From assembly GCA_903933475.1 (NCBI GenBank), contig CAIZKE010000174.1, forward strand, positions 1 through 10,644: a DNA stretch of 10,644 bases. Direction: 5' to 3'. This DNA comes from an uncultured Alphaproteobacteria bacterium. Lineage in GTDB: Bacteria > Pseudomonadota > Alphaproteobacteria > Caulobacterales > Caulobacteraceae. A program made the translations under genes and the position numbers. This document shows positions 6,241 to 10,644 of this stretch, in pieces; position 1 is the stretch's first letter, and each line of letters begins with the position of its first letter. The notes below the pieces were generated by a model, which did not search any database, was not told the origin of the DNA, and saw only the letters and a program-made list of their open reading frames with translations.

Positions 6241-8420
6241 GGGGTTGGATCCTGTCCCGCGGGGGCGACGGCCGGTGGCACCTGAACCTGCGGAGCGGGG
6301 GCCGTGTAGACGCCGCGGCGGAGGTCCGCCGTCAAGGTCAGAGGTGTGGTCCCGCCGCGGAGCTTCGCGCGATAGACGGCCACCGCCTCCAGGACCCGCA
6401 TGGCGTAGTTACGGGTCTCGGAGAAGGAAATGCACTCGATGTAGTCCACCGGGTCGACGCGGGGCGACCGGGGGTCGCCGCAGTAGGCAGCCCACTGGGT
6501 CGAGCGTCCGGGGCCAGCATTGTAGCCGGCGACGGCCATGACATAGGACCCTGAGAAGGTGGAGATCAGGCTGCCCAGATAGCTCGATCCGAGACGCATG
6601 TTGTAGTCGGGGTCATCGAGCATGGACGGGGAATAGCTGACGCCCACCTGCCGGGCGGTGGCCGCGGCGGTGGCGGGCATGAGCTGCATCATGCCCCGGG
6701 CCCCGACGCCCGACCGCACCAGGGGGTCGAAGCCGCTTTCCTGGCGCGTAATGGACAGGACCAGGGCGGGTTCGGGGGCGTTGGAGACGCCCGACGGCGG
6801 CGTGCGCATGGGATAGCCCCGGTCCGGCAGGATGAAGCCCCGCTGGGCGGCCGCGCGAACCACCTTCATCGAAGTGTCCTGGTCGCCGTATCCCCGCACC
6901 AGGTCCACCAGCATGGCCTGGTCGGCCTCGTTGTCATGAACGTCGTCCATGCCGAGAACGAAGCTGCGGAACAGGTCCCGGCTCCCGATGTCGTAGAGGA
7001 TCCGCGCCGCCTTCGTCGTGTCACGCGCCTCAAAGCGGGCCCGCTCCCTCGGACCGATGTTCGGATCGCGGCCGAGGTCGAGGGTGGCATAGCCGGCCCG
7101 CTCCGCCGCCAGCTGTCCGTAGAAGGTGGTCCGGTGTCGCGCCGCAGCCCTGTAGAAAACGTCAGCGGCGTCGATCCCGGAAAGGGCCTCCACCGCCCGG
7201 CCCCGCCAGTAGAGCCCTCGGGCCAGGGTGATGGGCGAGGTCCCGACCCGGTCGATATGCTTGAAGTGCCCCTCGGCCAGGGCGGGATTCTTCAGCCGGG
7301 TCAGGGCGATCCATCCGGCGTAGAATTCGGCCTCCACAGCGTCGGCGCCAGTCTTCAGGCCGGTATTGGCGGCAGCCTCGTAGGCACCGCGGGAGTCGCC
7401 ATAGCGAAGGGCCGCCAGCGTCATCTGGTAGCGCTCATCCCAGATCCGCGCGCCCATCTCTTCGGACCAGACCTCCCGGGGGAACCGGGCCAGCTCCGCC
7501 CGGGCGAGGGTGTCCATTCCCGTCCGCCGATAGTGGGCCGCCTTCTCGTAGGCGAGGCCCGGCGCCCCGGCCACGGAGGGGGGAAGGGCGTCGGCGAGGG
7601 CGAGGGCCGCGGGCGATTTCTGGCGGAAGGCGATCCGGGCCTGGGCCAGGGCCTGCTGGTCAGCCGGCAGGAGGGGGATGAGCTCCCGGGCGGCGGGCCC
7701 CTGGGCACCGAAGAGCAGCATGTCGGCGCGCCGGACGTGGTCGTCCTGGGTCAGGACGTCGCCAAACCGGCCCATCATGGTGCGCTGGAGGTCGATATCG
7801 ATGGGTCGCCCCCGCCAGGCACCCCGGATCAGGTCTGCTGCGGCCCGGCTGTCACCGGCGGCGCGATGTGCGGCGGCCAGGGCCATGACCCCCTGGGGGG
7901 TGGCCGGCGGCTCGCGACCGAACCAGGCAATGACCTGGCGAGGCGGCAGGCCGGAGGTCTCGATCAGGCGCTCCGCCGCCTGGCGTCGGCGCGCCGGACG
8001 CGGCCATTCGGCCATTTCGCGAAGGGAGCGGTCCACCTCCTCGAAGCCGAGGCTGGGGCCGTTGGTGTCGAGGAGCAGCCAGCGTCCCAGCTGCCGGGCG
8101 GCGGGCTCGGAAATCCGGGACAGGGCGTCCTGGGCGCCGCGCACATCGCCCCGCCGGGCATCCCCGATGACCTCCTGCAGGGCGGCCGCGTCAGCGTTGC
8201 TGATGTAGGCCGAGCGGGGTGGCTCTGGAAGCACAGGCAACAGGGTTGGGTTCGGAGCCTGGGGGCCTGATGCGGGGGTGGGCGTGGCGGTGACGGGCAG
8301 GGGAGCATCGACCGGCGGTGCGCCAGAAATCGCCGGCGCCTGCGCGTCCGAGGCAACCGGGAAAACGCCCAGCCCCACGACCAGGCCGGTCGCGACAATC
8401 CGTCTCACCACGCGCTTCAA
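6237..8420 (-). CDS. secreted soluble lytic murein transglycosylase (Slt70 type)
   Basis: The 727-residue precursor begins with a Sec signal peptide: basic KRVVRR, hydrophobic core to about residue 22, and a likely cut after AQA (26-28). A Pro/Ala-rich linker (about 32-70) leads to a long helical repeat region (about 75-540) like the superhelical U and L domains of Slt70. The catalytic SLT domain (about 548-690) follows, with E561 in RQESGF as the general acid/base, then GARGMMQLMPATA (573-585), AGYNAGPGR (631-639) and YIECISFSETRNYAMRVL (660-677). It cleaves the MurNAc-GlcNAc bond in periplasmic peptidoglycan, forming 1,6-anhydroMurNAc ends. The start is a TTG at 8420 with GGAG 7 nt upstream; a GTG three codons in is the alternative and also leaves a usable signal peptide. 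Caulobacter has related paralogues (SdpA, SdpB); I cannot say which this matches. It heads the operon with the two methyltransferase genes. Confidence 0.94.
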   Translation of the reverse strand: MKRVVRRIVATGLVVGLGVFPVASDAQAPAISGAPPVDAPLPVTATPTPASGPQAPNPTLLPVLPEPPRSAYISNADAAALQEVIGDARRGDVRGAQDALSRISEPAARQLGRWLLLDTNGPSLGFEEVDRSLREMAEWPRPARRRQAAERLIETSGLPPRQVIAWFGREPPATPQGVMALAAAHRAAGDSRAAADLIRGAWRGRPIDIDLQRTMMGRFGDVLTQDDHVRRADMLLFGAQGPAARELIPLLPADQQALAQARIAFRQKSPAALALADALPPSVAGAPGLAYEKAAHYRRTGMDTLARAELARFPREVWSEEMGARIWDERYQMTLAALRYGDSRGAYEAAANTGLKTGADAVEAEFYAGWIALTRLKNPALAEGHFKHIDRVGTSPITLARGLYWRGRAVEALSGIDAADVFYRAAARHRTTFYGQLAAERAGYATLDLGRDPNIGPRERARFEARDTTKAARILYDIGSRDLFRSFVLGMDDVHDNEADQAMLVDLVRGYGDQDTSMKVVRAAAQRGFILPDRGYPMRTPPSGVSNAPEPALVLSITRQESGFDPLVRSGVGARGMMQLMPATAAATARQVGVSYSPSMLDDPDYNMRLGSSYLGSLISTFSGSYVMAVAGYNAGPGRSTQWAAYCGDPRSPRVDPVDYIECISFSETRNYAMRVLEAVAVYRAKLRGGTTPLTLTADLRRGVYTAPAPQVQVPPAVAPAGQDPTP

Positions 8421-8552
8421 AATTCCACTCCGCCAGCGGCCTGACCCGAACCCCGACTCAATCGGTTGCGGCGGGGGGGCTGTCAGCCATATTGTCCGCC
8501 CCTGACCCTAGGTCGCAACGGGCGGCCGCGTTCTTACGGTATTCTGTATCCC
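8421..8552. promoter_or_regulatory. divergent intergenic region with overlapping promoter candidates
   Basis: This spacer separates the divergent transglycosylase and dapA starts. Rightward, TTGCGG (8466-8471) and TATTGT (8490-8495) are 18 bp apart. Leftward, TTGCGA (8518 to 8513) and CAATAT (8494 to 8489) are also 18 bp apart. The -35 candidates lie in the inverted repeat GTTGCG (8465-8470) / CGCAAC (8514-8519), and the two -10 candidates share one AT-rich island. A short inverted repeat GGCTGTCAGCC lies at 8478-8488, and a GANTC site (CcrM methylation motif) at 8455-8459. TATTCT at 8540-8545 is another -10-like element, without a clear -35, just before the dapA ATG. Confidence 0.4.
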
Positions 8553-9437
8553 ATGTCCGATCCCTTGTTCAGGGGCGTCTTCCCGGCCCTCGTGACCCCC
8601 TTTCGGGGTGGCGAGGTCGATGAAGTCGCCTTCATTCGCCTGGTCGAGCGGCAGATCGAGGGCGGCGTGCACGGGCTTGTGCCGGTCGGTACGACAGGCG
8701 AGACCGCCACCCTGAGCCATGACGAGCACCGCAGGGTCGTCGAACTCGCCGTCCAGACCGCAGCGGGGCGGGTCCCCGTGATCGCCGGTGCTGGATCGAA
8801 CTCCACCACCGAAGCCATCGAGCTGGTGCGCCACGCCAAGCAGATCGGCGCCGACGCCGCGCTGGTCGTCACGCCCTACTACAACCGCCCCAGCCAGGAG
8901 GGCCTCTACGCCCACTACGCCGCCATCAACGACGCCGTGCAGCTTCCGGTGCTGGTCTACAATGTGCCGACCCGGACCAGCGTCGACATCTCGGACGCCA
9001 CACTGGCCCGGTTGAGCGCCCTGCCCAATATCGTAGGTGTCAAGGACGCGACCGGCGACCTCGTGCGGGCCACCCAGCAGCGCATTACCTGCGGCCCGGA
9101 CTGGGTCATGCTGTCCGGCGACGACCCCACCGCCCTTGGCTACATGGCGCATGGCGGCCACGGCTGCATCTCGGTCTCGGCGAATGTCGCGCCGGTCCAG
9201 GTCTCCGCCTTCTACGCGGCCGCACTGGCGGGCGACTGGGAAACCGCCCGCCGTTGGCAGGATGGACTGCTGCGCCTGCACCGGGCCCTGTTCACCGATG
9301 CCTCACCGTCACCCACCAAGTACGCCCTGTCGCGGCTGGGCCTCTGTGAGGAAACGGTCCGCCTGCCCATCACCCCGGCCTCCGAGACCTCGCGCCGGGA
9401 GGTTGATGCCGCCCTCGCCGAGGTCGGCGTCGTCTGA
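8553..9437 (+). CDS. dapA: 4-hydroxy-tetrahydrodipicolinate synthase
   Basis: The 294-residue TIM-barrel enzyme condenses pyruvate with aspartate semialdehyde, the first committed step to diaminopimelate and lysine. Catalytic residues are all present: GTTGE (T47, T48), Y136 and R141 in YNVPTRT, and Schiff-base lysine K164 in VGVKDATGD. Y110 lies in VTPYYNRPSQEGLY. Compared with E. coli DapA (offset of three), the lysine-binding allosteric residues are also kept (H56, H59, N83, E87, Y109), so feedback inhibition by lysine is likely. I chose the ATG at 8553 because MSDPLFRGVFPALVTPF aligns with the family N terminus; an in-frame extension to 8466 is not conserved-looking. No Shine-Dalgarno is evident. 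smpB starts 11 bp downstream, and the gene diverges from the transglycosylase operon. Confidence 0.96.
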   Translation: MSDPLFRGVFPALVTPFRGGEVDEVAFIRLVERQIEGGVHGLVPVGTTGETATLSHDEHRRVVELAVQTAAGRVPVIAGAGSNSTTEAIELVRHAKQIGADAALVVTPYYNRPSQEGLYAHYAAINDAVQLPVLVYNVPTRTSVDISDATLARLSALPNIVGVKDATGDLVRATQQRITCGPDWVMLSGDDPTALGYMAHGGHGCISVSANVAPVQVSAFYAAALAGDWETARRWQDGLLRLHRALFTDASPSPTKYALSRLGLCEETVRLPITPASETSRREVDAALAEVGVV

Positions 9438-9442
9438 CGCCG
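9425..9442 (+). promoter_or_regulatory. RNA hairpin across the dapA stop, upstream of smpB
   Basis: CGGCGTC, loop GTCT, GACGCCG form a perfect 7-bp stem with a 4-nt loop. The loop and 3' arm contain the dapA TGA (9435-9437), and the stem ends 6 nt before the smpB ATG, where a Shine-Dalgarno would normally be. No U-tract follows, so it is not an ordinary terminator. A role in coupling or limiting smpB translation is inferred. Confidence 0.4.
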
Positions 9443-9448
9443 CCCGCC

Positions 9449-9901
9449 ATGGTCAATCTCATCGCTGAAAACCGCCGCGCGCGATTCGACTACTTCCTCG
9501 AGGAAACCTTCGAGGCCGGCCTCGCCCTGACCGGGACGGAGGTGAAGTCCCTGCGTAACGGCCGGGCCAACATCGCCGAGTCCTATGCGGCGGTTGAGGG
9601 CCAGGATATCTACCTGATCAACGCCGACATCCCGCCCTACGCCCAGGCCAACCGCTTCAATCATGAGCCCCGCCGGCACCGGAAGCTGCTGTTGCACCGC
9701 AAGCAGCTGGACAGCCTGATCGGCTCGGTCCAGCGCGAGGGCCGGACGCTGATCCCGACCAAGCTTTACTGGAACGACAAGGGCCTGGCCAAGCTGGAGC
9801 TGGCCCTGGCCAAGGGCAAGAAGCTGCACGACAAGCGCGAGACTTCGGCCGAACGGGACTGGCAGAGGGACAAGGCCCGCCTGCTTCGGGACAAGGGCTG
9901 A
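9449..9901 (+). CDS. smpB: SsrA-binding protein SmpB
   Basis: The 150-residue protein matches SmpB in length and along its whole sequence: NRRARFDYFLEETFEAGLAL (8-27), GTEVKSLRNGRANIAESYA (29-47), an OB-fold core with IPPYAQAN (61-68), HRKLLLHRKQLD (77-88), and the basic C-terminal tail KGKKLHDKRETSAERDW (122-138). SmpB binds tmRNA and delivers it to stalled ribosomes. The C-terminal tail enters the empty mRNA channel during trans-translation, which releases the ribosome and tags the nascent peptide for proteolysis. The start at 9449 is fixed by the conserved N terminus but has no Shine-Dalgarno. It follows dapA by 11 bp behind a stable hairpin, so translation may depend on coupling. The GNAT gene begins one base after its stop. 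The tmRNA gene itself is not in this window. Confidence 0.97.
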   Translation: MVNLIAENRRARFDYFLEETFEAGLALTGTEVKSLRNGRANIAESYAAVEGQDIYLINADIPPYAQANRFNHEPRRHRKLLLHRKQLDSLIGSVQREGRTLIPTKLYWNDKGLAKLELALAKGKKLHDKRETSAERDWQRDKARLLRDKG

Positions 9902-9902
9902 G

Positions 9903-10643
9903 GTGAAGGCCGACGGCGTCGCCCGGCTCGAGCGCGCGACCGTAGCGGGCGTTGCGCCGCGCCGGGTGGTGGAGCGGGACGGCTGGATTCTGGGCCTCGA
10001 CGACGGACCCATGGGTCGCGCCCGCTCTGCGGCGCCCCTCGCGCACGAACCGCCGCCGCCGGTGACCCCGGCCCTGGCTCAGGCCTATGCCGGCGACGGC
10101 CTGCCGGCGTCCTTCCGGGTTCCGGACCTCGCCCCCCTGTCTCCCGTGATCCGGCACCTCGCCGAGGCGGGCTATCGTCCCTCGGAGCCGACCTGGATGA
10201 TGACCGCCGGCTCCGGGGGGGGCTCCAGCTTCGCCAACCCCGGGGTCGGGGGACCCTGGCCGGTCCTGCTGGCGGCGCCGGACGAAGACTGGGTGGCGAC
10301 CTTCTGCGGACCGGGCTTCGATGCGGATGAGGGCACCCGACGCGTGGCCCAGTTGTCGCGCTCTCCCGGTGCCCGATTTGCGGCCGTTCGCGAGGACGGC
10401 CGGACCCTCGCGGTCGGTGTCCTGTCCCGCGCCGGCGGCGTCGGCGGGATCCACGGCATGCGCACCGCGCCCGACCAGAGGGGCAGGGGCCACGCGGGCC
10501 GAATCCTCGCGGCCTTCGCCCGACAGGCCGCCGCCTGGGGGCTGGAGGACCTGGTGCTGCAGGTCGAGGCCGGAAACCCGGCCCGCCGCCTCTACCGCGC
10601 CGCCGGTTTCACCGAGTTGTGGCGCTACTGGTACTGGCGCTGA
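9903..10643 (+). CDS. GNAT-family N-acetyltransferase, probably tandem-fold
   Basis: The C-terminal part of this 246-residue protein is a recognisable acetyl-CoA-dependent GNAT domain. It has a strand with GIHGMRTAPDQRGRGHAGRI (182-201) containing the Q/R-x-x-G-x-G/A pyrophosphate loop (QRGRGHA, 192-198), then LVLQVEAGNPARRLYRAAGF (217-236) with the usual N225 and Y231. The N-terminal half (about 8-100) has ERDGWILGLDDGPMGRARSA (24-43) and a downstream LPASFRVPD (67-75). This pattern recalls tandem-GNAT proteins whose first GNAT unit is degenerate (DGWLLR...RRANS type). The GTG start at 9903 lies one base after the smpB stop and has AAGGG 5 nt upstream, so coupling to smpB is likely. The substrate is unknown. 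The gene is complete, ending one base before the window edge. Confidence 0.85.
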   Translation: MKADGVARLERATVAGVAPRRVVERDGWILGLDDGPMGRARSAAPLAHEPPPPVTPALAQAYAGDGLPASFRVPDLAPLSPVIRHLAEAGYRPSEPTWMMTAGSGGGSSFANPGVGGPWPVLLAAPDEDWVATFCGPGFDADEGTRRVAQLSRSPGARFAAVREDGRTLAVGVLSRAGGVGGIHGMRTAPDQRGRGHAGRILAAFARQAAAWGLEDLVLQVEAGNPARRLYRAAGFTELWRYWYWR

Positions 10644-10644
10644 G

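Noticed and set aside
6936..8270. Long plus-strand open frame (about 444 codons) antisense to the transglycosylase gene
   Set aside because: It is Gly/Pro/Arg-rich with no recognisable motif, and it overlaps a strongly supported gene; a composition artefact.
8466..8552. N-terminal extension of DapA
   Set aside because: The added residues do not resemble the family, whose N terminus aligns from the ATG at 8553, and they would cover the promoter region.
1..10644. CRISPR array, tRNA, rRNA, tmRNA, transposase, integrase, attachment site or replication origin
   Set aside because: Scanning by eye I found no spaced repeats, cloverleaf-like sequences, DnaA-box clusters or mobile-element proteins, and coding sequence accounts for nearly all of the window.

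Overview
The window is a gene-dense stretch of a high-GC alphaproteobacterial chromosome. The likely source is Caulobacteraceae (Caulobacter, Phenylobacterium or Brevundimonas type). That is my inference from strong G/C bias at third codon positions, the protein repertoire, and the mostly Shine-Dalgarno-poor starts with Caulobacter-like promoter elements. I see no mobile element, CRISPR array, rRNA, tRNA or prophage, and almost every base belongs to an ordinary gene.

Layout. Bases 1-573 (+) are the C-terminal part of an HI0933/YhiN-type flavoprotein. Bases 658-1302 (+) encode an unrecognised 214-residue protein with one N-terminal membrane segment. It converges on a metallo-beta-lactamase-fold hydrolase of the YcbL (glyoxalase II-like) type (1299-1964, -), and the two share a CTAG at their stop codons. 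The hydrolase diverges from hrpB (2057-4522, +), a DEAH-type helicase. The 92-bp gap between them holds back-to-back promoter-like elements around a 7-4-7 inverted repeat, and the predicted hrpB transcript would start at its ATG.

hrpB converges with a minus-strand three-gene unit read from 8420 down to 4529: a secreted Slt70-type lytic transglycosylase, an RlmI-like class I SAM methyltransferase and a TrmH/SpoU RNA methyltransferase. Both junctions are ATGA overlaps, so this is probably one translationally coupled operon. Divergent from it, across a 132-bp spacer, are dapA (8553-9437), smpB (9449-9901) and a GNAT acetyltransferase (9903-10643), packed 11 bp and 1 bp apart.

Functionally the right half mixes peptidoglycan metabolism (lytic transglycosylase; DapA making the precursor of diaminopimelate and lysine) with RNA and ribosome functions (two methyltransferases, the trans-translation factor SmpB). 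I found no convincing new multi-gene system. The points most worth a second look are regulatory: the symmetric hydrolase/hrpB control region, the hairpin spanning the dapA stop just before the SD-less smpB start, and the face-to-face promoter candidates between the transglycosylase and dapA genes. The unrecognised membrane-anchored protein also deserves a search.
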